Positions 1-12,786 of a stretch of 64,000 nt of DNA are shown here, piece by piece (positions within the stretch are counted from its first letter, which is position 1; each line of letters begins with the position of its first letter). The translations under genes were made by a program, and so were the position numbers. Origin of the DNA: Euonymus europaeus (Eukaryota > Streptophyta > Magnoliopsida > Celastrales > Celastraceae); contig OY756957.1 of the NCBI GenBank assembly GCA_963580455.1, forward strand, positions 9,925,001 through 9,989,000. The letters run 5' to 3'. Below the pieces are notes generated by a model. The model did no database searches and was not told where the DNA came from. It saw nothing but the letters and a program-made list of their open reading frames with translations.

Positions 1-2621
1 TATAAGAAGCCATTCCAAAAGAAGGTAAGTTTATCTTTGGGATGCCGTCCATCTCACTAGGATAGACCACTACTGGACCCTGCACACTTGCATTGCCTGC
101 AAAATGATACAGGCCATTGTTGAACTATTTACTTGAAACTAAAAATGAGAAATATCTCAGAGGATGCATAGAATGGGTTAAAGCTATTGTTCGCAGATAT
201 TCTTCGAGTCTGTCCGTGTAGAACATCAAATGTAAGAGAATGGGATTAGGTTGAGTTCAAAACTAGTATCTTCTCTAGCTTTACGCAGGGGGTGGGGGAG
301 TGGAAAGAGGTACCATTCAATGCGAATTCCTGATGAAATAGATAATAGATCAAAAGTGACAGTTATTATTAAAACAAAATTCAGTGGTTACCTCCCACTG
401 ATGTGTAAAGGGAATGGTAAGTTAGAAAACAAGCATCCAAATCTTTCAAGGTGGGACCGGTAGGTATTCGGTAGATAGGATACCTACAAAATACACATAA
501 GCAACTGAATACTCGCATGATATAAAGCAATACTATACCTTTGACCAAATTGTCTTACCATGCCACCGATATCCAGCTAGCCGACAGTAAATCACAACTT
601 CTTAATGTCTTCAGACCAGGAAAGCAGCAAGCAAGATCAAAAATCTGTTAAAAGAACACAAAAAATGACACTAGTTAGCTGATGCGGAGTCCAGAGTACA
701 GACCAGTAACTTAGAGTGATTAATAATAGTAGGAAAGTAACTAGCCTTGTTAGCTAATGGTTCACGGCTGTATGGAGGATCCTGCTCAAGAAACTCAAAC
801 AACAGGCAACCTCGAGAATTTCCAGATTCGCCATCATCACTTGAAAAACCTTCTTGTACGATACTATTTTCATCACTTAAAGACACACCATCCATTTTGG
901 AAGAAATATCACTTGTTAAAAAGTGATGGCCTTGCTGAACACTTGTGTATTTTAAGGCTTTCTCAAATTCATTTTCACTACTACCATCGCTACTTGAATC
1001 TCGATAGTAGTCTCCATCGCTATCCTCTCCAGTGTGCCTACATATAATAGAAAATCAAGCAAGAAAAGCCCTGGCAAAGTAAATTGAATCTGTAATGAGA
1101 AAACGTTAAACGTAACAAAAACCTTCAATTTTAGTACGCCATCATAGATGACATTATGCTTTGGCTATGCAAGGAAATCAACAACCAACTTGAACCCAAG
1201 CATAAAAAGTAGAGTACCAGACACTTAGTCTGCCTCGGGAGTCGGGATAGAAACGTATTGAAGACAGAAACCAATCAAATCCTTCAACTAAGTTCCCATA
1301 TAAGAGACAACTTTCACCACTGAAGTTGTTATCTTCTAGAATAAAATTCCCAACAAAATCAAGGTATAAGAAGAATGTCATATGTAATTATGTAAAAGAG
1401 AGTAATTTTCTAATAAGACCCCGCATGAAACAAATGACATCTTACTTGACCCAAATCACTGAGCGAATATCCAATTATTTAGCTAGGCCAGAATTCAAAA
1501 ACAATTGGTAAGAGAAAGTTTGCAATAAACAAATAACAAAAAGGTGACTAAGATTTGTAACATAGGAACACTAATCAGATGTAAAAGATTCAAAAATGGG
1601 GTGATAACAGAAGTACAGAACTAAAGTTACCAGAAACATTGAGGGACATCAACAGAAAAATGATCACGCAGAAACATTGGAAAATAGTCTAAAAATAGAT
1701 TAATAATAACCCGTTTGAAATTTGAAAGAACAGTGTGCATACAAATAGAACTTGCAGTTGCCAGCACAAAAACTACCATAAAAATAAATGTACAAATACA
1801 GATAAGCAATACTGATACCTTGACCTCATATTTGATCTCATGGAAGATTCACCATATAATTGGATACCAGACAAGTACCCATATGCGCTCCATTCCTTAA
1901 ATGACTCCCACAAATCTGCCAGTGTGAAAATAGCTTGATACTCCACATCACAAGTTCTCCATCCCCTCATTGTCGTCTACAAAATGGCCAAAATAAAATT
2001 ATAGAATGTCATAAAAGCATTCAAAAACATAAGTGTATCTCTATTGCCAATGTAAAACCCAACTTAAGGATCACAAGTTATCGTAGAACGGTTATTAAAC
2101 AGATTTATTAGATATTCAAGTCCTAACTAAAAATGACAAGCGCATTAAGAAGTCTCCTAACTACATATTTTAGCAGCCACTAAAGCATGATTTTCGAAAT
2201 GCTTTCTCCAAAATGCACACTAGCACTAAATCAGTAACCCTGAAACTAAAATTTTAAATTGAAGTGCTTTCTCTTATCCTATATAAAACCCAGAAGAAAA
2301 TATGATGAGCCAAAATTGTTGTCTTATACGGCTGTAAGAAAATGTAGATTGAACCTTAGAGAAATATTGAGCCGGGACGGTAGGCGTGGTGGATTTGAGG
2401 AACCTATCAAGGTTGCTTCGAGAGACCACCGATGGCGGCACAGAATCTTCAGTATCCTTGCTCTTCAAAGATGAGTTATCACTCCTAGCTCTGCCGTTAC
2501 CTTGGCTTTTTTCTAGCTGTTTTTGTAGCTTCTGATGGCTTTGATTTCTCCTCGGTTTTACAGGTATGTTAAATCGATCCTCTCCGCCAGCACACCCAAG
2601 CTGCAATCCTGCTCCCAACAT
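1..2621 (-). CDS. DUF789-family protein gene, 5' six exons (3' end outside window)
   Basis: Plant-specific DUF789 protein (Pfam PF05623 as I recall), function unknown. Reading leftward, exons are 2621-2355, 1976-1819, 1037-746, 644-559, 483-392 and 96-<1; joined they give 330 in-frame residues with no stop. Seen: the N-terminus MLGAGLQLG, then [46 protein letters not shown], a serine/aspartate-rich linker, [58 protein letters not shown] and FGMASY, in the order typical of the family. Start chosen at the MLGAG methionine. Donors are GT except intron 3 (AAG|GCTAGT), the only donor there that keeps the frame. Exon 2 joins AYG directly to YLSGIQLY, so a segment usual in relatives (about 19 residues) is absent. 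Family call is sure; role is not known. Confidence 0.9.
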
Positions 2622-3065
2622 TCTCCCCAAATCCGCCGTTTGTTTTCCGAGAAAACGGATGAAAAGTAAACTCTGAAGACACTAACCCCAAACTCAGAAC
2701 CTCAAATTAGCTGCAGTCATAAAAAAGCTGCAGAACTAACACTTTTTTCCTGGAAGATCAAATCTTTACTGGGTGTTCTCAGTACTCAAACAGGATTCTT
2801 AAAAACCCTATTTCGCTTTAACTTCAGTGTCTAAGCTTGCAAAGGATCAAAGACAATGACCCAAATTCGTACATATAAAATTATATCTCATATACATATG
2901 TTTGAGTGTATATGGGTTGACCCAACAAAGAGGAGTGTTGATTAGAGAAGAAATTGATATTCGGCGAATTGAGAAAGAGACAGAGAGATTCGAAGGGAAG
3001 GAAGAATGGAACTTCTGTGATTGAAGAATTTTTAGAGGCGTGAAGGAGACTGAAGGAGTGTGAAT
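2622..3065 (-). promoter_or_regulatory. 5' UTR / proximal promoter of the DUF789 gene
   Basis: Upstream of the ATG at 2621. Read on the minus strand, about 2960-3010 is CT-rich (TCTCTCTGTCTCTTTCTC), the kind of pyrimidine stretch common near plant transcription starts; AT-rich sequence with TTTTTATTC lies farther upstream around 3070. No clear TATA box or other named element was identified, so the extent is an estimate. Confidence 0.4.
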
Positions 3066-4700
3066 AAAAATTACATGAAAAAATATGATTTTTAATTATC
3101 CATAATTAATCATTAATTATAAATAATTTTTGTTATGTTATTCAAATTTAGATTTATTTCATTTCACTTAAATATAGCATAAGAATCTAAGATTCAGTAC
3201 TATTTTACCTTTTTACGAAGATTAATAAGATTATTGGAGAAACATATCAAAAGGTAATAAATGCCTATCCAATATCAAAAGGTAATAATTATTTCAATGC
3301 CTATCCAATATTGTAATAAATGAACTTCCATATATTCATTATTTGTAGAGAATTAATTAAGATGCTTTTTTTAAAAAAATAACTAGGCTTGATTAGTCCA
3401 ATATGTAAAGTAAATTATTTATTAATAGTCTACGATTTGTTACCTAATTTTGATTTAAACCTAATATAAATTAGTGGAATACTTATCCAATTCAATAAAT
3501 AAAGTACCATGTATTCACGTTTTAAGAACAAATTAAATGCAAATGTTGTATTTATGGGATGTGGGCTACAATTTGTGTAGCTAAAATTGACTATAATCTT
3601 CCCATATTATGTTAAATCGTGATTTAAAATATTTTTTTTGTGTTGATAATGTTAGAATTAGTAGCTTTTGAAAGAAAAAAAAATCTCAAACCCTAAACTT
3701 CAAATTTTTTTGTGATCAAGAATCGCATCACTCAGTTGCTCTTTGGACAATTGACTGGGCGCAAACCTCGGCCGTCAGAACAAGTCGCACCACGCCGACA
3801 AGTAAGACTAGGTCGAAGCCCATGCAGGAGAAAATAGGGTTACTAACCTCTCTCTGGAGCTGGGCAAGTCCACGAAACCAAGAAATACTCTCAACTGGTT
3901 CAAAACTCCCTATGTTAGTGTCATCCTCCTTAAGTTAAGAGATATAACCAACTGAGCTATTTCTCTATGGTTCCCTGAATCCTAATTATTAAAGCTTAAA
4001 CCATAAACCCTAAATCCTAAATTATAAATTCTAAACACTAAATTTTAATATGTAATTTTTGAAAAATATTATATTTTCAAGAATTATAACTAATTTTAGC
4101 AACAATAATTGTTGCCCTTTGAGATTTATGGTCATTTTATCTATATCCAAGCATTACTTATGCTAAGCATTGTCATCACGTTGGAGATAATAAAAAAATA
4201 ATTTATGATTTGTCTTAATATGATATTGAAGTTCTACCTTAAATATTGAAAAATACTTGTCACATCCTATCCGATTAATTATTGGATAACTTGTCTTTCG
4301 TTTTTTGACGAACAACTTGTATGTTTTCTTTTTGTAGGAATTTAAAAAATTATTTAATGTTAAAGGTGATTGTTATTTTGAGAGCGAATCCTGGTTTCAA
4401 TTGGATTGCTTAGGTTTATTAAAAGGGTGATGATTAGGGCTAACATTAGTTTAAATCATAGTTGAACAATAAATAACAAAAAAATTGATAACCATAAAAA
4501 TTATCCATGACAACCATGATTGTTATGTGAAAATGGGCTTTGGTTTTAACGTATTGTATTATTCTTTTCCCCTAATTAAGGGTATTGATGTAAATGAAAT
4601 CACTAAACTTGTTGATTCAAAGAGAATATCAACATTAAGTGACCACGATAAAAAATGGAGCCTTGTTGATTTCAAAATGAATACCAAGGACCAACAGAGT
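3066..4700. other. AT-rich intergenic region with SINE-like and telomere-like patches
   Basis: No coding sequence supported. It holds a possible tRNA-derived SINE (3660-3975, listed separately) and a run of degenerate AAACCCTAAA / TAAATCCTAA motifs at about 3990-4050 that look like decayed plant telomere-type repeats. The far right end abuts the gypsy relic and may contain remains of its 3' LTR, but I could not define LTR ends. Confidence 0.5.
3660..3975 (-). mobile_element. Possible tRNA-derived SINE
   Basis: On the minus strand at about 3957-3945 lies TAGCTCAGTTGGTTA, an excellent Pol III A-box. About 50 nt downstream is GTTTTGAACC, a degenerate B-box. A GC-richer body follows, ending near a T-run (minus strand) at about 3680. 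No cloverleaf fits, so it is not an intact tRNA gene. Target duplications were not found; family and ends are uncertain. Confidence 0.35.
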
Positions 4701-4867
4701 CGACATCAGCACCAATTTTAGGTTTCCCTCCCTGCCTCCCAAAGGCACAAAACACCCCAAAAGAAACCCTAACACAACTGGGCTAAAAGGCCAACAAGAA
4801 CAAATGCCCAAAAAGCACAAACAAAAACAAATAACCAAAACAGGATTAAAACAAATAGCCCATATAT

Positions 4868-7800
4868 TAAATCTTCCAACGTTCTTGTTTCTCCAGGTAC
4901 AAGAGTGCCTCACGCTCCACATCATCCCCTCCAGGTAGAGAAGAATTCGCCCGAGTTATAAAAGTCGTCATCCGAACTAGCCCCTAGAAAAGGAAGGAGG
5001 TGCGTGACATTAAAAACATCCTTGGTACGCAGGTGACTAGGAAGCTTGAGCCGATAGGCATTGGGATTAATCTTGGCAATCACCTCCAGAGGACCCACTA
5101 TACGAGAAGCCAACTTGTTATAATCCCCCGTAGAAAATCGATCTTTAGTAAGAATAGCCCAAACGAATTCGCCCACTTCAAACTCAACCAAACGACGTCG
5201 TTTGTCTGGAGATTGTTTATACTTGGATGTGGACTTGAGTAATTGTTGTTGAGTAGCTTGATAAAGTTGTTGGAGGCGAGTAACAAACTCATCAGCCTTT
5301 CCATGAAGACAATTCAAGTATGGGTTCGACAAAAAGTCTAATGGAGTCTGTGGCACCAAACCATAAACAATATGAAAGGGGCTAAAGCCAGTGTTGCGAT
5401 TAACCGTGTGATTGATGGAAAACTCTACTTGACAGAGACACTGATCCCAAGTTTTTACATAGTCTTCAACTAGGCTTCGCAGAAGGTTACCAAAGGTCCG
5501 ATTGATAACTTCAGTATGACCATCAGTTTGCGGATGGTAGGCACTGCTAAACTTGAGCTTAGTTCGAGTAAGCTGCTGTTGTGAAAATTATTCGCAAGCG
5601 CACGAAATCGCAAACAAGTAATATAGTGATCAAAGACCAAATATCGAACCCTCAATGACTATTTAATTCAATCAACTATAGACTACTAATCCAATTGCAA
5701 ACAGTACCTAGATACAAAATTGAGTTTGAATAATTGAAAAATGAATTAATAAAAATTAACTAATAGCAACAAGCAAGTGGAACAAGAATCAAGATTAAGT
5801 AGCACTAGAGCAACATGATTTCACCATAGCTATCTCAATTGAATCTCAGTTTAATAAACCTTGGACAATTATTCTTGTTATCAGTCGATTCTCCCTAATT
5901 TATTTGACACACCTTTTCAGACTATATCAAAACTACTCTTAATCAACAATCATCTCTTTCAAGCATGATTAAAGAAATCAGAGACGCATTAAAATCAATG
6001 GAGAATCATAATAATACTACATAAATTATGAATCCATGTCTGACATCCACTCAATTTAAGGCATTCATGACACAATCAATATCCTGTTCTTCCTTTCAGA
6101 CAAAACAATGATAAATAAATCAATCAAACATTGGTCAGATGTTTAAAAGTATTAAGAATCATCTTGAACACATAACAATGAATAAAAGCCAAGAATTTAT
6201 TAAAACTTTGAATTCAATCAAGAACCACTAGGCTACATCAAAGCTCTAGTAAGAAGAATTAGTTCATGATGTCAAACATAGAACCAAAGCAAAGAAAATA
6301 ATTACAACCCATCTATGAATGTAAGAGCAAATCGAATCTCTCAATTGCCTTCTTCTTTGTTCCAAGATTTTTCTCCCTATTCTGTGTTTTCTGCCGCTGC
6401 TGCTGCCTCTTGTTTTTGTGCCTCTTCCTATGCACGTTTTTGACCTAATATTCTCTCCCAAGAGACCTCCATCATACATATTTTTAATTTGACTAAAATA
6501 CCCTCTTCGATGAAGTTGAAATTCCAAAATACCCTTCTGCTGCTGCTGCATAATCTGTCCAGCTTTTATGGTCTGCAACGATGACCATTTTACAGTGTTC
6601 TAACGCCAGAATTTGAGACAGTTTAAAACATAATAGTTGTAGAACTTCCTCTTATCTTTCCAATGAATCTTAAATCACATTTTTCTGGGCAGTGGAGTAA
6701 AAGTTAGAAGGATAAATGTGAAGGACACTCAAACTGGACTTGACCCTCTGCTGCAGCTGACTTTGTACACTCACAACTTCTTTATCCGACGTTCAAAATT
6801 AACATACTTTATATCCACGTGAAGCTTGAGATGTCTAGTTTTCAACGCCGAATGAATCAATGGAATCGGAGTTTTATAGAAACTACAGCGGCTATTTGAG
6901 CGTCAGCACGTCAAACTTCATATCAGCACACTTTTGACAGCATTTCCTATTTCCGCTTTTCATTCCCGAATTTGTTCCGGTTCATCCAAAACCTATGAAA
7001 ATCATTCAAACAACTCATAAGTGACATATTTAATCATGTTTAAGCATTGAAACCTCAAACCACACATTAAAATGCAAAGTGGTTGTTTAAAACCCAAAAA
7101 CTCATTTTTTGTAAAGAAGAAGACATTCTTTCTTCTAAAATTCTCATGATGGCTTATTCAACCGAAACGACCTTACACACAAGTCATAGATGACTCAAAC
7201 TAACTACTCAAAGCACGAAATAATTAAAATACTCAGTAAAACAAAATATGACCTACTAAACCTCCATTTGTGCTTAAAATGACTGAAAACACTCTCGAAC
7301 TAACTCATGTAGAACAAAAGTAGCACGAATAACTCTATAAATAATAGAGTTATCAGCTGCCAAAAACTCCGCCAGAAATGTGATAAGAACCGAGTATCGG
7401 GACCAGAGACAATCGAAAGTGGTAGGCCATGTAACCGATAGATCTCACGAAAGAAAAGTTTAGCCACACGACTAGCATCGATAGTTTTTTTGCATGCTAA
7501 AAAAATGGGCCATCTTCAAAAAGCGATCAACCATGAAAAAAATATAGCATCAAATCCACGTTGGGTGCGTGGAAACCCTAGCATAAAATTCATACTAATA
7601 TCGGTCCATGGCTGAGAAGGTACTGGGAGAGGCATATATAGACCAACATTGGTGGAGGCCCCTTTGGACACTTGACAAATCCTACACCCATCAACAATGC
7701 AAAAAATTTCACGCCGCATGGAAGGCCAATAATAGGAACCTGAAACCGTAGCAAAGATTTACTTTGCCACATATGACCAGTCTTGTGAGCTTCCTTAATA

Positions 7801-9383
7801 ATTTGGAGGCGCAAACTACAATCATGAATGTACAATTGGTTGCCCCGAAAAATATAGCCTTCTTGAAGATGAAACTCTAATGGTTCACGAGCAGTAATCA
7901 CCTTTATCACTTGGCCAAAATATGCATCAGTAGAATACAAAGATTTAATATGATCAAAACCCATCACTTGAGTGCGAAGAATGGGCAAGGAAGAAGCATG
8001 CGGGCTCAGCGAGTCAGCTACCCTGTTCTAAGTTTCGACTGTGTGTTTGACCGTGAAGCTAAACCTTTGAAGAAAATCAACCCATGCTGCTTGTCTAGCT
8101 GATAGTTTTCCCTAACTATTAATATGCTTTAATTCTTCGTGATCTGAATAAAGAACAAATGAATCATGAATGAGGTAATAGTACCAATGTCGTAAGGCTT
8201 GAATAATGGCATAGAATTCAATGTCATACGCACTATAGTTGAGCTTGGCACCGGAGAGCTTTTCACTGAAATATGTTACAGGCTTCTTTGTTGACTTTAA
8301 CACAACCCCGATTCCCACTTTAGATGAATCACAATGAAGTTCAAATGGAAGATTGAAATTAGGCAGAACCAGTAGGGGAGCACTAGTCAAGACACTCTTA
8401 ATATGATGGAAAACAGAGGTGGCAGATTCACTCCAAACAATCCCCTTAGGACAATCAATGATGGCGGCCATAATGGAGCTAAAATTAGCAATAAATCTAT
8501 GATAAAAGGAGGCATAACTGGCCACTCATAAAGGCCCTCTCACATTTTGAAGGCCATTTTTCACTCATCCCCGACCTTATGCCGATTTGATGGTACCTGC
8601 TTTTCAATTCTAGCTTACTAAACACCGCTGCCATGGTAAATTGATCTAATAGATCATCCATTCTAGGAATTAGAAATCGATAACGAGTTGTTATCTTATT
8701 GATTGCCCTACTGTCAACCACGTCCTATCCTTCTTTGGTGTTAAGAGAGCGCGTACGAAAAATGGACTAAGACTGTCCCGCACATAACCCTTCGCCACTA
8801 ATTCCTCCACTTGTCTTTGTAATTCTTCACGCTTATGAGGACTCATTCGATAATGGGACCTATTAGGAAGCATACTGCCCTGAATAAGGTCAATACGATG
8901 TTGTATGTCTCTTTAAGGGAGGTAACCCATTAGGCACCTATTCGGGGAAAACATTAAAAAAATTCATTAATCAATCCTAGAGCTACATCTGGAATCTTAA
9001 CACCTGATTCTACCTCTTTACCCACCAACATATAAACCACGTCTGAATCACTCATCTCTTCTTCAAATTGACTAAGAGAAAGGAAATTTGTTCCTGTTAC
9101 AACCTTATTGGATTGTGGGTTCTGCTCGAGGCTAGGCAATAAAACAATTTTAATAGAATCAAATACAAAATAGTAAGTATTTCGCTGGCCATCATGAATC
9201 CTATGCGGATCGAACTGCCACGGTCCTCCCAACAATAAATGTAGGCATCCATGGCTACGATATCACACCAAACTCTATCACAATACTTCAATCCCACAGA
9301 AAAGCAAACCAGACACCTCTTGTTCACTTTAAATTCCATACCTTTTCGAATCCATGACAATTTGTAAGTGTTTGAATGATCTT
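4868..9383 (-). pseudogene. Decayed Ty3/gypsy pol (protease-RT-RNase H-integrase)
   Basis: Read right to left: protease tail (9360-8954; AMDAYI, PWQFDPHRIHDGQ, frameshifted), RT N-terminus (8873-8540; [45 protein letters not shown]), RNase H (8525-8112; ELHCDSSKVGIGVVL), integrase zinc region and core (7988-7361; [16 protein letters not shown] across the solo LTR), integrase C-terminus (5576-4868; YHPQTDGHTEV, KLASRIVGPLEVIAKINPNAYRL, ending YLEKQERWKI stop). RT is missing its palm: sequence jumps from the 'VMP' region straight to 'FYHRF', so the YVDD-type active site is deleted. Several stops and frameshifts. Gag is absent because a large solo LTR abuts at 9384. A purine tract on the minus strand at about 4721-4743 could be the polypurine tract. 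Non-functional. Confidence 0.88.
5577..7355 (-). mobile_element. Solo LTR (1779 bp) inserted in gypsy integrase
   Basis: The integrase reading is interrupted between FWRSFWQ (right) and LTRTKLKFSSAYHPQ (left). Removing 5577-7355 plus one GCTGC copy restores continuity. The insert begins TGTTGTGAAAATT and ends GAGTTATCA, i.e. TG...CA, and is flanked by GCTGC at 5572-5576 and 7356-7360: a perfect 5-bp target duplication. No coding domain inside (ORFs here are short and unrecognised). Element sense is probably minus, because the end GCGCTTGCGAATAATTTT resembles the 3' end of the LTR-like sequence near 40.85 kb. Family otherwise unknown. Confidence 0.8.
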
Positions 9384-12300
9384 TGTCGCAACCGATTTTG
9401 CGAATGAGTTTTTAATAAAATATAAGAAGTCGCCACCAATTGAATAAGTGCAATTGGTCACCATGAAAAATATAATTTTGGTCTAGGAAAAATCCAGAAA
9501 AAGGGTAAGTGAGTTTGTTGCGTATGGGGAAGGTGTAAGACACCCCACAACGCATGTTTTAAAAATAGTTGTCAACTTAACTTTTATTATCTCATTAAAT
9601 GACTTTTCCCGAAAATATTAATTATAGCGTACGTAAAGTGTGATAATTATATAAATTATACAAAAATTATATAAGATAAAAATAATTAGAGAAATATAAT
9701 AGCTACATAGGATAAAATAATTTAAGTAAATACATGGATATATCAAAATAGAATAAAATAAACTTATAAAATATATATAAAAATTATATTCAAATATAAT
9801 AAAATAATTTTATAATATATATAAAGACTATATATGTAAGGTGCAATAATTATATAAATTATACAACAAATTATATAAGATAAAAATAATATTAGATAAA
9901 TATATTAGATATATAGGACTAAACAATTTAAGTAAACATATGGCTATAGAAACTATAATAAAATAATGTTATAATGTATATAAAAACTATATTAAAAGTC
10001 TTAATATTGAGATTCATGGGATTTTTCCATCCAATGGTCAAACTTCCCAAGTAACACTCTCACCTCAAGAATCTACCCGAAGGTGCATCCAATGCATCCC
10101 CCAAATAGATTCCATCGTAGGCAAAAACTTTTGATATAATTTTTATATAAGACATAAGTTTAAAGTAAAATATAAAGAACAAATAAAATTGTAATAAATA
10201 ACATGAAGTGAAATAAGAATGAAAATTGAGATAAAGTCAAAATGTAAATATAATATAAAAATAAAAATAACATATTATAAAAATATATATCGATAAATTA
10301 AAGTTAATAACATAATAATAATAATACGATAATAGAGCTAAAATATTCCTATATATATATTTTATAAGATGAAAGTAAAATAAGATAGAAATGAAAATAA
10401 AAATATAAAATAAAATAAGATATAAAAATAACGAAAACAAACAAAGAGGAAAAAAATAAGTAAGGTAAAATAAAATATAAAAAATTCCAATGGAATAAAA
10501 ATATAAAAAAAAGATGATAATGTATAAAATAATAATAATTATTATTATAAAAAAACGAAAATAAAAATAAAAAAATAAAAGCAGGAAAGAAAAAATAAAT
10601 AAATAAATGAATAAGGAAATAAAGTAACATAAATAGAATAAAGTGAACATAAAAATAGGAATAAAATAAAAATAGATAAGATAAACAAAGGTAAAAATAA
10701 AATTAAGGAAAAATATTGGGAACCAAATTTTTGTGAGGACTATACGATATTGAATTATCGCAAATCCCTTTAACAAACATATTAAATCACATAATTAACA
10801 CTTAAACCAAACAACATCAAATCAATCACATAATTCATATATAAGCACGATTCAATAAATAACATATTAGCATATTGAAAAATGATGAATGGAATGGGAT
10901 CTCGGTTCCCCTTTTTTTTATCGGCAATTTATTACCCCAATCATACTATTGAATTATTATGATTGAAATTTTATAACTAATTGCCTTTATGAAATTTACG
11001 TGTCATATATCTCATGTAAAGTATTGTTATGATGCAACATTTCCCCAAATGTTAATGAATACAAAACCAACACTAATAATTCATATAATCTCTTGGCTCA
11101 AATCATTAAACCTTTTATCTCATAATTAACCCAAATAAAAAATTCAAAACTCAAACCAATAAAGCCCACAACTTTTGCAATTCAATACATATGATATGAC
11201 CCAATTATCAATAAATTAAAACACATATTTAAACCCAAATACTCAACTTAAAGCCCAAACAATTAACTCATAATCCAAGCATCAGTATGTCATAAAGCAT
11301 AAATTCCAAATCTAATAGTCTAATATATTACTAATAACGTAATCATGTATTCATGCATCAAATGCAAATTGAAGGCCTAGCACAACACAACGGAGCATAC
11401 AAGTAATTCTGCCATCAAAACTGAATCACACAAATTCACATGCATCAAAATACTTCAAACAATCAAGCAGTAGAATATGCACATCTGTGAACACAAAACC
11501 ATAGCAAAGAACATGGGAAAATCAATAAATCAAAGGAACCCAATTTCAACATCCATGATGTCAATTATCCAAGCTACCTAAGTTCAATCACCTTACCAAT
11601 CTAACCTTCCTGGAATTCACAGAGAAGAGATAAAGGACTTAAACAAACATACATGTTCATACATATATACTCCTTAACAACATCAAGCCGAAGGCAAACC
11701 AAACCAGCCACATTCAATTTTATTATAACCAGAAACATGCTTCCCAACAATGCAAGCCATTAACAGTAAACCAACAAGCAAGAGATTAAAGGTTCTTCCC
11801 TTGGTTTTCAAAACCATCCAAACCAAAATTCCAATATGATATAAAAACAAATTCATGAACCAAAAATCTCACCCTTTACTCAACACAGAACTGCAAATAA
11901 CTCAGAAAAATTCGAACAAAAGAATGAAGCCGCCCAGAAATCCAAAACCAGAAGAAGAAATAAGCTCCCTCCACCCAGAAAAACTGATCACAAAATAAAT
12001 AGAAATCTAGAAAAATCCCCTAGAAGAAGCTATGCAGAAAAATGCCCAAAAAACCCGAAAAATCCCCTCCCAATTTCGGGTTTTTTTTCTTTTTACTGGA
12101 ATTCTCTCCTTCTACTTATAGTCGTTCAAAATCGGATCCTCACTTGACTCTTGATTTTGTTTTCCTTCTAAGTTCTCCCCTAATATCTCAAGGATTTCTT
12201 AACATAACACCCCCAACCGATCCGTTTTCTCTCTAATTCATCCGAAAATCCCTATCTTTTGAACTCTAGAATCTTTCGTTTCCAAAACCTAATGTGAACC

Positions 12301-12786
12301 CTAATCAAACTCATATGTAAACTCTCTCCCTCCTTCCTTTTTCCGGTGTCACTCTCCCTCTTTTCTTTTCCAGCCGCTCTCTCTCTCTTCTCTCTCTCTT
12401 CCAGACGACGCCTCCTTTCTCCTTCTTCTTTGCGTTTCTTTCCTCTTCTCCTTAGGGTTAGCTAATTCTTGGGCCAGGCCTCTTCTTAAGTTGGGTAATG
12501 GGTTATTTCCTTTAATTTGAGTGAGTCCGGTCCATCTTGTTTTTAATACCTTAGGCCATTTTATATTTAATGAGTTGGGTTAGTTTATTTGGGTTTAAAT
12601 GATCATGTTTATTGGATCTAAGTTAGTAAATCCATGTAATGGTAAATCTAATGTGGGATTAGATTAAATCTAAAATAAATTCATGTATCATTTATTTATT
12701 TATTTTTCTTACATGTGAAATTAATCTTGAAACTCTCTTATGGTTGAATTTATCGATTGGGCCCTAGACAAAATTGGGGTACAACA
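9384..12786 (-). mobile_element. Large solo LTR (about 3.4 kb), related to the 42.6-kb element
   Basis: On the minus strand it starts TGTTGTACCCCAATTTTGTC (12786) and ends CGGTTGCGACA (9384). The LTR of the large element at 42586-44846 starts TGTAGTACCCCATTTTTGTC and ends CGGTTGCGACA. Shared internal marks are a purine-rich tract (plus-strand CT-rich at 12340-12460) and an end-proximal GTGTCTTACACCTTCCCC / TTGGTGGCGACT segment. It contains a long low-complexity AAATA-type tract (10230-10720) and a hairpin (12048-12086). No protein-coding sequence. No internal region or second LTR of this family adjoins it, hence solo. Flanks (ATCTT left, TCTAG right) do not give a convincing target duplication. 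Confidence 0.68.
10230..10720. repeat. Low-complexity A/T-rich tract
   Basis: Purine-biased AAATA/AAATAAG-like low-complexity sequence within the solo LTR. It produces long spurious Phe/Ile/Tyr-only reading frames on the minus strand, which I do not accept as genes. Confidence 0.8.

Noticed and set aside
3945..3975. Intact tRNA gene
   Set aside because: Good A-box but no paired acceptor, anticodon or T arms.
3985..4060. Telomeric repeat array
   Set aside because: Only degenerate AAACCCTAAA-like motifs, no regular 7-bp tandem array.
10237..10776. Minus-strand ORF of 179 residues, almost all Phe/Ile/Tyr/Leu
   Set aside because: Translation of a low-complexity AAATA tract inside an LTR; no domain, no start context, composition artefact.
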